From Ophioceras dolichostomum (lineage: Eukaryota > Ascomycota > Sordariomycetes > Magnaporthales > Ophioceraceae), in assembly GCA_003049485.1 (NCBI GenBank), contig PYST01000129.1, positions 35,706 to 99,705 of the forward strand: a stretch of 64,000 nt of DNA, in the 5' to 3' direction. Made by a program: the position numbers and the translations under genes. Below are positions 11,539 to 23,389 of the stretch, in pieces. The notes beneath the pieces were generated by a model. That model ran no database searches and was not told where the DNA came from. It was given only the letters and a program-made list of their open reading frames with translations. How positions within the stretch are numbered: position 1 is the first letter of the stretch; each line of letters opens with the position of its first letter.

Positions 11539-13073
11539 ATGGTGGAATTCGACTTTGATCCGGACAGAGACATCGGCTCCCTGTCCGGCAAGGTGATTTT
11601 TGTCACGGGTGGTACGTAGTGGAACCCGAATCCTCTTTCCCACTAGTATCACGTACGATGTAGGACCAGACCGACTGACTGACTCCTCCGTTTTCTGGCG
11701 TCCGCGTTCCGGCGAAAAAAATAGGCACGGGTGGATTGGGTCTCCAGACAGTCGTCTCGCTGGCCAAACACTCCCCAGCCCGGATCTACTTCTCCGGGCG
11801 CAACGAGGCCAGCGCCGAGGCGCTGATCAAGCGCGTGCGCGACTCCGGCTTCGACACGCCGTTATCCTTCGTGCGCTGCGACCTCGCCTCGCTCGCGTCC
11901 GTCAAGGCCGCGGCGGACTCCTTCCTCTCTGGAGCAGCAGCCGCCGCCACCGGCTCTGATGGCTCTGATGCTGTACCACACCCGACGAGGCTGGACCTGT
12001 TCGTTGCTAACGCAGGCATATCGGGCGACAAGGTCGGCGTGACGGAAGACGGGTACGAGCTCACGCTCGGCACAAACCACGTCGGCCACGCGCTGCTGAT
12101 CCGCAAGCTGCTGCCGTTGATGGAGCGCACGGCAGCAGAGGACTCCAAAGCAGACGTGCGCATAGTGGTACTCACCAGCATGGCGTACGAGTTCAGCCTG
12201 GGCATGGACTGGGGATATGTGCGGACGCCGAGGGCGATACCCGTGATGGGCACGTGGCTGAGGTACGGGAGGAGCAAACTGGCGAACCTGCTGTATGCCA
12301 GGGCGCTGGCCAAGAGGTATCCAGGCATCTTGACCGTCAGCTGCCACCCTGGGATAGTGACCACGGAGTTTGTCCAGAATTTGTCTGCTTTGGATGTGAG
12401 TAGTTACAGTGTTGCTACCAACCAGTCTTTATATATAGGTTCTGGCCAATGTTTGCCCTGCCAATCCCTTCCTGGGAGGATATCCCCTGCTTACACCCCC
12501 TATCCATACATTTTCTGTGCGGATTGTTTCTTATATCACCTTCCGCTAACCGTAGCCATCTTGTCGGTCCTTATAGCGCTTTATCGTATCGGCGGGCGCC
12601 ATTGTGCGACGGTATGTTGCTTGTCTCGTATCCTTAGTATTAAAAAAACTCTTTTTATGCCACGACCCCTCCGCCCTCCTGTCTTGCTGTTTCCCTCTTA
12701 CCTTCTTCCATTTACTTAAATTACAACCCCCTTTTTTCCCTTGAACTTTCTTTTGCAAAATCTCTACTTCTCCCCTTTTCTTCGGCAGTCGAACCTGGGT
12801 TTTCTCAACTCCTCGAAGTCCCAAAGTGAGAGCCCACTAACGCAGTCATAACGCAATACAACGCCACACATCAGCTGGCCTACCCTCTCGCCAGAACAGG
12901 GCGTATACAACCAGCTGTTCCTGGCGACGGCCTCGCGGGACAAATTCAAGAGCGGGGAGGTGTACGAGCCGGTCGGCGTACATTCTCCCTTCAGCACAGC
13001 AGCTGCGAAGGACGGGGCGCTAGCTGACAAGTTGTGGGACTGGACGGAGGAGGAACTCAAGCAGTGGATGTAG
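11539..13073 (+). CDS. Short-chain dehydrogenase/reductase (SDR)
   Basis: Five exons are inferred: 11539-11611, 11725-12395, 12577-12611, 12789-12825 and 12900-13073, giving 329 residues. The cofactor-binding loop TGGTGGLG spans residues 23-30 and is interrupted by intron 1. NAGIS follows, then the catalytic Ser (LTSMAY, about S176) and the YxxxK pair in RYGRSK (Y205, K209). After the active site, LSCHPGIV-type sequence leads to TTEFVQNLSALD and, via two tiny exons, to GVYNQLFLATAS and a VYEPVG segment, the usual C-terminal order of large fungal SDRs (WWOX/retinol dehydrogenase-like). The fold and NAD(P) use are clear; the substrate is not. The two 35-37 nt exons rest only on GT/AG sites and frame, so the middle of the C-terminal half could be modelled differently. 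Confidence 0.88.
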
Positions 13074-14373
13074 GTTCCTTGGATTCTGCACATAAGTTTT
13101 TTGGGGTAATTAGTATGTTAGCATTTTGTTTCCATAGGTAAGTTCCAATATTTCGGCTGCCCGCCGTCACAAATTTCGCTGGGCGACTTCTCTGGGCCAA
13201 CGTTTCCAACATAGACGCTGCGAGGCTGAGTGCCTTGCTGTGGCGGGATATGGCCCCTAACATGCGAGCAGCCATGTTTTAATGAAATTTCTCCCGAAAT
13301 TTGCTTCTTTTCTACCCTTAAAGGCGTGCTAAAGCGCAACTCCCAGCTGCCTGGCGGCCATAGGGCTGTGGATGTGGCCGAAATCAATGCCTGCAAGGGA
13401 TGGGCTTCGCGACTTTCCGGCTTGAAGAAAAAGTGACTTGGACACAACTTTTGGTCCAACAGAGATCGAAGGGAAAAAGGGAGAACCGAACAATCAATAA
13501 ATTTGACCGCAATCATCCATCATCAATAATATCGCCCAATTGCATCAGGTGCCCGTCTGTCTGACATGTAGCGCCTATCGAAATGGCGTGTTAAAATGCT
13601 TGCTGGCAAGTTTGAAGCATTGCAACAACCAGCAGAAAAACATTGACAGTTGGGGAATAAAATTGTCAGACAGAAGGTGGCACCGTATTCAATCAATTGG
13701 GCAGCACAATGGGTGTGTATTTTTCCGTGGTTTTTCTCTGTTCTTCTGTTGCTTCATCGCTCTCTCTGACCTGCTTGGGTCGAAATCTCTGATCTCCACG
13801 GATCCTCCAGGTCTGTGCACTCACGTGGCTCTACACGTGATTCCCATCACCTCTGGGAACCCTCTCCTAACTGACAAAAACTACCTCTAGTTAGTCGCTG
13901 GACTTTTGCTAAAAAGAAGGATGTGGCTGCCAAATTAACTTAACTGGTTAAAAACCAGTTTCTAACTAGTTTCTAACTGGTTTTAAATTAGTTTTTAAAA
14001 TAATTAATAAAAATATACTTTGGATTATGTAATCCAATTAGATTAGTAAGCCTTTAGCTGTGGGTCTAATTTTTTAAAAGCTGCTAATTTGTTTTCTTTA
14101 AACTTAACGACGATTGGAAATTATTATTGCCTGAATGCCAAAGGTTTGAATTTCATTTTCAATGCCTGTTAACGCCAGTTACACACGCGGCGCAAAATGT
14201 AAGTGTTTTACGAACGCGTGGAATGATCCTGGCGCCTTTCTATTCGTTGCTTGTTGACGCTCTCCTCCGCCCTCCGTTCCTTGCCAGCCGCGGGCGTTTG
14301 CCTCGCGAACGCTGTGGTTTTCTTTCCCACATTTCCTCTTCTCCTCAAGTCATTAGCCCGTTTCTATGTTCTC
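13074..14373. other. Intergenic region with AT-rich block
   Basis: This 1.3 kb stretch has no recognisable gene. Its right part (about 13,930-14,120) is markedly AT-rich against the GC-rich surroundings and is listed separately. Confidence 0.55.
13934..14120. repeat. AT-rich block with two short perfect hairpins
   Basis: Base composition drops sharply to A/T. AACTGGTT at 13942-13949 faces AACCAGTT at 13953-13960 with a 3-nt loop. TTGGATTA at 14020-14027 faces TAATCCAA at 14030-14037 with a 2-nt loop. Two near-identical 11-mers (TTTCTAACTAG and TTTCTAACTGG) sit in tandem at 13959-13980. Many TpA steps fit repeat-induced point mutation of an old element, or a small MITE-like relic; no coding remnant identifies it. 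Confidence 0.5.
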
Positions 14374-17300
14374 ATGATGCTAAAAGTCCTTCAATGGATC
14401 AGGCCTCTTGCGTTCATCGATCTAACTCTTGACGACGATGTCGCGCCGTCGGCATATCACGATTTCGAGCAGGGCCCCCCCTCCAAGAGGGTGAAGGTGG
14501 AGTTTGCGACCGACGCCCCTCTTCGAAATGGCCTCTTCGACGAGAGTAGTCCTGCCGTTCTTTCCTCTTACCCTTCCTTCCTCGATCGCGCGGTCCCGAT
14601 TTCGAAGGTCTCTGCTTCTTCTACGCAGGCAATCGCGACCCAACGGCCCACGGTTGCCCCACCACGAGCGGTCGTACGGCCATCAACACCCCAGCCTCAA
14701 CCTCGACCGGAAACCCCACCACGGTCTGCGCCTCGGACCAATGGACTGGATGTCGTTGCACTAGACTCGGACGAGGAACCCTTGGCTGTCGCAACGCCGG
14801 TCAATCGGACCAAAAGCCGCCCTCGAGGCCCCCCTCGCAGTACACCCAGGAAGCGCGCCCGGATCGCGCCGACAAGTCCGGATAACTACCGGGCCCGCGG
14901 CCGAGCGAAGGAACTACTTGATCTGCCTGCCGAGGGGAAGTCCACGACTGTGGTCCCTCCACCGCGGACGAGCAGGCGTCCTTATCTTGCGTCAGAGACC
15001 CGTGCCAAACTCGCCACGATCAACCATCGATTTAGCCTGGGACGCGGAGCCGATCACGATGTGCTCCATGTCGATTTCACCCCGGATGAACTCGCCATTG
15101 TCCTTCCTCTAATCGCATCTGCTTTGCAAAAGGACGCCGCCGCGACCGCGACCTCGACCTCGACCGCCCTAAAAAGCCCGTCTAGGTTCTCCAAAGAATA
15201 CTCGCGAACTCTGCGCAAAGAAAAGAAGCGTATACGGGACCTCGCTCGCGCGGTGCACAGCAACCCCGGTGCTGCTGCTAAGCTCGCTGGTCGGCATGCT
15301 GAGGATATCGAGAATTTGCTTCGCGACCTGGCCACACGGTCTTTGGAGGCCACTCCTTCCTTCCTAGTCGCTGAGACTGACGAGTTCGATCACCAGAGCA
15401 AGCGGGCGCGAAACATCCACTACTTCTCGCTCCTGGCTACGCGCGGGGTACACAGCACCGGCGCGTTTGTGCTTGGCCGGAAGTGCGTTGAGATCGCCAA
15501 CGGCTTCCGCAACACGGTCGAGGATGAGCTGGAGCTCAGGGAGAAGTGGGAGGGCGCGGCTGGAGACATCATGACCGCGGTGTGGATGTCAGATGAGGCC
15601 TTCATTTGCGGGGCGACCACCCACTCGGACGCGCGCAATCAGCAGTACAACAAGCCGGGAAATCTCCTTCTCGGTTCTACAACGGCGAGGACGGTCCGGG
15701 CTTACCCAGATCATCGCACCCTCCGGCCCATCGTCAGTGAGGGCTGCAACGCGACGGCGGAGATGACCCGGAGCCAAGATCCGTGGTTTTATTCCTCGGT
15801 GGTATACTCCGACTTTGACCCCATACACCAACGTGCGTTCACTGCCAGCTTTGACAATACCGTCAAGGTTTGGAAGCTTGGCTGGAAGGGTGCTACAGAC
15901 GGTCGCCCTCCTCACAAGAGCCTGGACCTGCTCGGGACTTGGCTACACCAAAGTAGAGTCAACTACGTCGTGGCGTCGAAGCACGCGTCGGGCATGATTG
16001 CGACTGCGGCGGATCTGGTCACAGGTGGCGTGCGCGTGTATTCCGTAGACGAAGACGACATTTCTTCAAGCCCCTTTCATTCGTTCTCAGCTTCGCGTGT
16101 CGAGGGCGAGGGTGACAATCCTCAGTGGGCTTATCTCCCGGCTACCATCCGCTGGGGCGAAGCCGAACCGGTCAGACACCTGCTGCTTGTCGGCTTCTCA
16201 CCCCGCAGCATGACGGGTGACGAAAATGACGTACCCGAGGACAAGCAGAAGACGGGCGAAATCAAGCTCTGGGACGGCATCACTGGTGAGGACTGGAAGG
16301 TGTCGACCGCATCGCAGTGTAACGTCTTTGACGTCGCTTGGCATCCAGACCAAGCAGTCTTTGTCGCTGCCACAACTCCCACGGGCTTGAAGGAAGATGA
16401 TACCCGGACACAGATCCGTATCTTCGGCCCCAGCTTGGGCGTGTACCACGCCTTTAACGAAAAGAAAGTGTTAGACTGTTGTGCGGCGGACATCAACCAG
16501 CTGGTTATCAAGTAAGTGCACTGACCGAATTTGCCCAACCCAAAAAACAAAAGGCATTTGATCTGCCTGCTAACCATGTAAAACATAGGCCATATGCTCC
16601 TAAGTGGATGTATATCGCGGTCGGCTGCACTGATGGCAAGACGTATGTTTGGGATACGGGTTCCCAGGACGCCCGCCCGCTGCGGGTACTTGCGCATGGC
16701 GGTAGGTTGCTTCTACCTACCCTAATAATCTATCTTTATACTTCTGCCCGTCCGCAACATGGGTTAAAATCTAAATAAATATGAGTAGAGGCTAATTCGT
16801 TCGAGCTAAACAGCCCCCCTGGAAGCACCATGCTACGACCGAGAGAGAGAAGACAGCGGGATCCAATTTGTGGCTTTCGGCAACTCGCCGGATCGCTTCT
16901 ACACCGGCTCTTCAGACGGAGTCGTCAAAGTTTGGAACATCCGGACGGAGGGAAAACCTTTGGTTCGGGACTTGCTGGAGTGTTCCGCCGCGATCACCTT
17001 CGGCACGTTCTCCTCGGACTACTCTCAGCTGATCATAGGCGATGCCAGCGGAAGCATCTTTCTCCTTTCCACCCACGACCAAGTCGAGGACGAGTGGGGT
17101 GGTGGCAGTCCCGTCCCCAGCTCCTCCAGCCCCGGCCCCGGCCCCGGCAGCGGCGGCGCCACCGGCGTCTCCGTCTCCTCCGCACGAGCCACCAGGACGG
17201 TGACCGTCCGAGACGAAAACGGCCGCACCACGACGCGCAGGGCCCAAAACCTCATCATCCCCCACCCGGAGCCGCCGAAGCCCACCCACAACGCGGCCGG

Positions 17301-17820
17301 CAGGCCTGTCGAGCCCGAGACAGGCGTGGAGCTCGCCGAGGCCTACCTGTCCAGCGGGCAGCTGGTCCTCGACGCCAACCCCACCATCGGCGCCGTCCAG
17401 GGCCCCAACTACGCCGACACGAACCTGTTCTGCCTGGGCGCCCGCGCGGGCGCCGACCCGGACCACACGTCCCCGCTGCTGGCGCGGGACGCCGCGCTGC
17501 AGCAGTTCGCGCGGAGGCAGTACGCGAACAGAGCCGTAGGGGGAGGAGGAGGAGGAAATGTGGGCGGTAGCGGTAGCGCTACCGGCGTCGGCGTCATCGT
17601 CTCGCGCACGGCGGCGGCGGCGGCGGCGATGGCGGACGAGGGGAGGCGGCAGAAGGCGAGGAGGTGGCACGACCACAACAGGGCGAGGGATCTGGACCTG
17701 GACGCGCTGGATGCCGCCGTGAGGTTCGAGCTGGAGAGGGAGGGGGCTGTGTTGGAGGTGAATGAGGAGGACTACGTAGATACCCAGCTCGTTAGTGATA
17801 GACTTAGTTTTGGCCGTTGA
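14374..17820 (+). CDS. Large WD40-repeat protein, possible Raf1/Dos1/DIM-9 homologue
   Basis: Three exons, 14374-16511, 16589-16701 and 16814-17820, encode 1085 residues. Introns of 77 nt (GTAAGT...CATAG) and 112 nt (GTAGGT...ACAG) keep the frame. The first in-frame ATG pair is at 14374/14377. The N-terminal 250 residues are disordered and basic (FIDLTLDDD, SRPRGPPRSTPRKRAR), followed by a helical segment (FTPDELAIVLPLIASAL, RTLRKEKKRIRDLAR). WD40-type blades follow: FDNTVKVWKL, GEIKLWDG, FDVAWHP, GKTYVWDT, SSDGVVKVWNI and LIIGDASGSIFLL. The C-terminus is Gly/Ala-rich. The overall order (disordered basic arm, then propeller with RNIHYFSLLATRGVHS upstream) recalls the Rik1-associated factor Raf1/Dos1 of fission yeast and DIM-9 of Neurospora, parts of a Cul4 complex that directs H3K9 methylation. 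That assignment is from memory and tentative; the WD40 call is firm. Confidence 0.85.
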
Positions 17821-19134
17821 TTTAGCTGGCTCTTAGCTTTTAACGAGCGAAAGGTACCAGAGTAGGAAACTAAATAAAGTGCTAAGGTTTTAAGCCGTCT
17901 TGATAACTAAAATTAGGTTATAACAGGATTTAAACTTACAACGGTGTAAATTGGTCGCATTTTATATTACCGATTGTTTTTTTAATAAAAAAACTGTGGA
18001 TTGTGTTGACTGCTGAGCACCAACTGTCAGAGTTGGTGAATGCGGAGCCTTGGGTGACTGAGAGGCTCTTGCCAAGTCACAACATCAACGACTACGTCAG
18101 CGATTGCCTCAGTCAACGTCATTGACCTTCCACCTCTCCCTGTACTTAAGGAGAGGGACTCTCCCTCTGTCTCTTCCGTAGAACCTAGCTTAGAACATAT
18201 GAAGAATTGAACCTGCTTTGGCAACCTCTCTCATATCGCACGCGTGCAATCGCTTTCTACCTGGGCCTCCCAACAAAAACATTGAAAAGTTCCTTTCTGG
18301 GAATATTGCCGCTAAGCAAGCCATTTTGTAAACATCGCATTCTCTGAAATTCGTCTCTACTAACTCGATGGACCAACCGCCGGAACATTCTCTGGCAAGC
18401 GACGAAGCCAGGTGAAAATAGGTGTTCACTCCTCTTTGCATCTGCCAGCTCAGCTTCAGGGGCTAGCTAACGCAGCCTGCCTGCGAGGCTGGACCTCTCA
18501 ATGACTCGGTCAGTCTGTAAGTCCGTCAGCCTTGCGGCTCCAGGTTGCAGAACACCACCAGCCAGCGGGATCAATACGTTTGGACTACCCGCCGCAAACG
18601 GGCATATTTTGTTTCATCGCTGCCGTCCAGAGTCTGAAAGCACAACCATTCAAATGGTCTGTAAATGCCCGGTCCTGGCCTGCTGCCACAAGGTTTACGC
18701 TTTGCCATGGATATCAATCACGCCAAGAATGTTTGGTTCTGCGTTGGTAGGTAGGTAGTCAGCCGGTCGACAAATGCCATGTTCTTTTTTCCCCCGTTCC
18801 CTCTTTTGGCCAATGCGTAAAAAGATGAAGAAAACGATGTCTCTAAACAGTTGAGACGATGGCGGCCCTTGACTTTTACATCCAAACAAGCCAGAAAGGT
18901 CATCACAGGCATCGGATGTGAGTGGCACACGAGGCGCGAACCTGAGAGAAAGAAAACAAGGTATGTAAAGCAGAAGTACTTCCGCCTTCTCCTCCATCAT
19001 CCCTCTCCCTTCTAAGTGCATATCCATCACCCCCTTGCTCCTCCTACTTCCTCCCCCTACCAACCTGCTATCCTTTCGCCTTTCGCCGCCGAATCGAATC
19101 AACCCGAATCGAATCGAATTGAATCGACTCCTTC
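17821..19134. other. Intergenic region between convergent genes
   Basis: The 3' flanks of the WD40 and Nic96 genes share 1.3 kb. The left end (17,825-18,005) is AT-rich. No gene, RNA or mobile element is recognised in the rest. Confidence 0.5.
17873..17878 (+). terminator. Candidate polyadenylation signal AATAAA
   Basis: AATAAA lies 53 nt after the WD40 gene's stop codon, in an AT-rich flank. The position suits a 3'-end processing signal, but it could be a chance match in AT-rich DNA. Confidence 0.4.
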
Positions 19135-22100
19135 CTAATCAGCGGCAGCCCTCGCAAGCGCCTCAAGTATAGCAGGCGGGAACCTGTAGCGCAGCTGTGA
19201 CGTGTACGTCGTGAGGTCGACGGTGATCTGCTTCAGCTCGTCGAACATCATGCGCGCGGCAGCCTCGTTGCCCGTGAACTGGCCCGACGCCAGGCGCCGG
19301 CGCTGCGCCGCGCAGCAGACGGTCGTCCACATGACCAGGTTCGGCACGTTGACGGCCACGGGCTGCGGCAGGGTCGAGAAGACGGCCGCATAGCTGCGGA
19401 TGATCGAGGGGTCGCCTTTGGCCTCCAGGGGGAGGATTTGGACGGATCGGATTTTCTGTATGCAGAGTGGGTTTTTGGTAAAAAGGGGGTGGGATGATTT
19501 GTTAGTACATAGGTGCGTAGCTAGATAGGCTTTCCGGACTGGGAGGGGAGGGAGAGTGGATTGTGGAGTGGAAGGAAGAGAGGATAAAGGATAGGTAGAG
19601 GAAATAGAGGTGGAGAATGAGAAAAGGAAGGAGGTGTGATGGTTGGGTTAGACTCACGTCCAAGCACTCAGGCCACCGCTCAGCCTGCACCGCCGCCCGA
19701 ATCTCGCTCATCTGCAGCAGCACGCCACAGGCGCTGCGGTTCTGCTCGCCGATCCTGCGCCGGAACATGTTGTCGCGCTCGTACATGGTGAGCATCGTGC
19801 GCGCCAGCTCGACCGGGTCGTCGATGGACGCGAGGCTCAGGCTTGTCCCGGACTGGGCCTCCGCCGCGGCGCCCTCGACGCGTGGCTTCACGGGCGCGAG
19901 GCGCATCTCCTCGCCCAGCTCCATCGACACGGCCTCGCTCAGCGTGCGGCTGACCAGGCTTACCACGGCGTCGTAGTCGCCCGCTAGGTGGTTGAGCAGC
20001 ACGGCGTCCGTCGTGCGCCCGGACTCCTCCGCCGCGCGCGCCGCCTCGAGCGAGATGGTGCGCAGGAACTCGTCCTCGTTCTCCAGCGCGATCAACTTTC
20101 CCCTCTCCTCGATCATCCCCCGGATGCGGTGGCCGTCCGGCCGGATGTCGCCGATGAGCTTGCTGAACTCGCGCGTCTCGAGCACGAGCGCCCTGAGTCC
20201 TTCGTGGCACAGCGCCGCCTGCTGCCGGTCCGCCTCGGCCGACGGGTCGTCCATGTTGAGGCAGATGAGCACGACGTAGTCGACCGCGGCCGCGACGTCC
20301 GCCGCGCGGAAGTCCTGGGTGTAGAGCCCGACGAGCGGCGCGAAGTTGATCTGCAGCAGGCCGCGCGTGTTGTAGCTCTTGAGCTCGTTGGCCACGGACA
20401 TGGCATCGGCGGGGCGGAGCAGGCCGTAGTACTCGAGCGCGATGGCGAAGTGCACGGCGTCAACGCGCGAGAAGGCGTACAGGTAGGCCACGGCCGCCTC
20501 GTACATGCCCGCGAGCACCTGCAGGAAGAAGAACATGCCGAACGCGCCGCTGCTGGCCGCGTCCTCGCCGGACTCAGCACCGGAAGAGCCGCCGCCGCCG
20601 CCACCTCCTCCGCCGCCAGAAGCGCCCGACGAGCCGCCGCCGCCGCCGCCCGCCCGGGGAGCAAAGTGCTTGTTGCCGATCTCCTGAATGCTAGTCTGGA
20701 GCTCGGCGAGTCCGAACGACTCGTTGGCCAGCTCGGCGGAGCGGTCGCCCTCGCGCGCGAGGCTGAACTGCAGCCAGATCCAGTCGTTGATGTCGGTGCG
20801 CAGGCCGTCGAAGCTGCGGTTGGCCAGGTCGCAGCGCCCGATGATCTTGTAGATGGCCATGCGGTAGGGGTCGATCGAGTTCTCGGGCGCGTTGCGCACT
20901 CGCTGGGCGTACTCGTTGCCGCAGCGCTCGTGGATCGGCCGCGGGAGCCGCCTCTCCTCGCTGGCGGCGAACTTGTTGATGTAGGTCGAGAACGTGCGGT
21001 CCACGCTGCGGAACTGGTTCTCGTGCTCGTTGACGTACTGCGTCGCCTCGTTGACGTGGCCCGTCCGCAGCAGGTAGAACACCACCGCCCAGATGTACTC
21101 CCCCTGCACCTGCTGCAGCTCGGCCCCGTCCGGCTTCAGGTTCTTCTTGGCGGCGAGCACGCGGATGTACGCGCGGATCTTGCTGACCACGTCCGGCCGG
21201 CCGCCGAGATTCGCCTCCTGAGGCGCCTTGGCGATGGTCGACTCCACCTCGCGCAGGAACTGCTTCTCGAGGTACCGCGTGGCGCCCGCGAGGATGCGCT
21301 TCCGCAGCTCCAGCGCGTCCTGGGACCGCGGCTGTGAGTTGACGTAGCTCTGCGCGAACTGCCTCTCGCGCGCCGTCGCGCCCGGCGCTGTGGGGTCGGC
21401 GTCTGGGTTCTCGCCGACCATCTCCATCATCGCCCGGTAGGCCTCGACGATCTTGGGCGCGTGCACGTCGCCCGACCTCGCCGTGACCTCGGCGAACTCG
21501 TGGAGGATCGGGTAGGGCAGTGACTGCATCCGCGTTTCGTTGAGGATGTGCACCTTCTCGATGAACCTCTTCTGCTTCTCCTTCAGGAACCTGTCGTCGA
21601 TAGGGACGTAACCACCGCTGGCGGCACCAGCCGGGCTTGCCGACTCGACGTCCACAAACTGAGAGCCGTGCGCGCCGACTCGGCTGGGGGTCCCGATGAC
21701 GGTCCGCAGGAGGTTGGTCCGGCCGAAGACGCTGTTCCGCTGAGTCGCACGGTTAGGAGTGCCAGCGGCGGCATTCCGGGCCGTCCTCCTAGGACGACCG
21801 AATCCGCCAGCCGAGGCAGCATCCCTCCCACCAGCAGGGCCTGCGCCTTCGGTGGCATCTCGCGGTTTGATGCCGAAGTGCTCGTAGATGCGGTTGCGTT
21901 GGGCGTCCCACTCCATGGTCACGTTATCCTCCAAAAAGCTGTCGAAGTCCCTCATCGACCGCTCAAGGCCGTCGGCGATCATGCTCATGGTGGTCTTGTT
22001 CTGCAGGTTCGAAAGGTACGTATCGACATCCAGCTCGCCGGCCGCGTTGCCGAGGGCCCGGTCTGGCCTCCCTGGGCGCACACCGAAGGCGCCCAAGTCC

Positions 22101-22834
22101 TTAACCGCCGCACCGGGATCGACACCGGACGCCGCAAGCAGGTAGTGCGCCTTCCCGTCCAGTGGCCGGTCCGGCGCGCGGGACCCCAGCTTCCTCACTT
22201 GCTGGGCTAGGTCGCTGAGGCCAAGCTGAATGCTTGGGAGGTCCTCAAGGCCCGTTTCGCCTTCCGCCTGTTTCTTGGCCTTTGCGAGCAGCGAGTCGAA
22301 GAGAGCGCCGCCGGGCTGCGCTTTCTGGCCGCCGCCATTAGTGCTCGCTCCGGCGGCGGGTGCTGAAGGGGCGGCGGTAGTGGTCGCGCCGAAAACGGAG
22401 GATGCGGCGGGGGTCGCAGCAGTAGTCGTTCCGAAAACCGACGATGTTGCCGCGGCTGGCTGAGAGGAGGCGGGTTTCGCAAAGGAAGAGAGACCGGTAG
22501 GGTTAAATAGAGAGGAGCCGCCCAAAGTCGTGGCCGGTTGCTGCGCTGGCTGCGCAAGGGTCGAACCAAACAGAGAAGAAGTCGGCGCGGGTGGTGTGGT
22601 ACTTGGTTTTGAGGCTGCGCCGAGGCCGCCAAAGAGGGAGGAACCTAACCCTAGCGAGGGACCTGTGGCGCCGGGCGCTGTCGCTGGAGATGCCGTCGCT
22701 GGAGCTCCGAAGATCGAGCCTCCTGATGGTGCGGCCGATGCAGCTGGGGCTGCTGCAGCCCCGAACAAACTGCCGCCTCCGCCGGGCGCTGGGGCGCCGC
22801 CGCCGAGCAGGCTGCTGCCGAACAGAGAGCTCAT
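19135..22834 (-). CDS. NIC96: Nucleoporin Nic96/Nup93
   Basis: Two exons, 22834-19658 and 19455-19135, with a 202-nt intron (GTGAGT...ACAG, phase 0), give 1165 residues. The first 150 residues hold seven xxFG motifs (SLFG, SIFG, SVFG) in a Gly/Ala/Pro/Ser-rich context. A basic linker with RTARNAA and TPNRATQRNSVFG follows. The remainder is an all-helical Nic96 domain (for example RFIEKVHILNETRM, YIWAVVFYLLRTGHVNEA, DWIWLQFSLARE, LKSYNTRGLLQINFAPLV and LIGDIRPDGH). In other fungi Nic96 is an inner-ring scaffold of the nuclear pore that binds Nup188/Nup192 and recruits the Nsp1 channel trimer. A Gly/Ser low-complexity insert sits in the middle of the domain (around 20,580-20,660). The last exon encodes the conserved C-terminal helices (VPNLVMWTTVCCAAQ). 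The protein is longer than yeast Nic96 (839 residues), mostly from the FG-rich N-terminus and inserts. Confidence 0.96.
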
Positions 22835-23389
22835 GTTCTCGAGAAATTCCCCTTCGCTCTATTTCTTGTCGCCGTCTTTTCCTGGAGCACGGGGAGCGCA
22901 GAAATGTCTGGAATGCGCAAATTCGTCGCTGGAAGTACTCGGGCGAGATCGATAGAGGGAAAAAACGCGTTGGGTTGCTCGGGGCAGACGCGTCGTTTTG
23001 CGCCCACGAACTTTGTGTGATGCCTTCTGATGATTTTCTGCTAGGCTGAGGGATGAATCGAGAAATGTTCGATTTGGGATGGTGATGGACCCACACCAGT
23101 AAACAATGCTCGTCGCTCATTGGCGGTTTCCACGCCGAGCTACCCCTGCGAAAATGGTACGTACCAGCCCAAGCTGGAGCTCTCAACGAAGGTACCACCT
23201 ACACATAGAGGACCCCGTTTGGTCCTGGATGTGATTTCGATCATTAAATTAGAACCGCGAAACGCAGCATTTACTCCCTCAGTTTTGCCATAAAGCCGTT
23301 CTGTTTTTACGAATCACCCGTTATATCCCAGATTTCCCCTCCAGCTGTCTCCCTTTCCTCATGCGGCTTGCTTCCTTCAACATCTCAGC
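22835..23389. other. Promoter region of nic96 and 3' flank of the FGGY kinase
   Basis: Both neighbours are on the minus strand, so this 555-bp stretch carries the nic96 promoter and the kinase 3' end. No gene is seen in it. Confidence 0.5.

Noticed and set aside
16830..17570. 246-codon plus-strand frame overlapping the third WD40 exon
   Set aside because: It overlaps the WD40 exon in another frame and is almost all Arg/Pro/Gly, a GC artefact.
19988..21337. 449-codon plus-strand open frame opposite nic96
   Set aside because: It is antisense to a confident conserved gene, made of Arg/Val/Leu/Ala/Gly-rich sequence typical of GC-rich complementary frames, and has no family motif.
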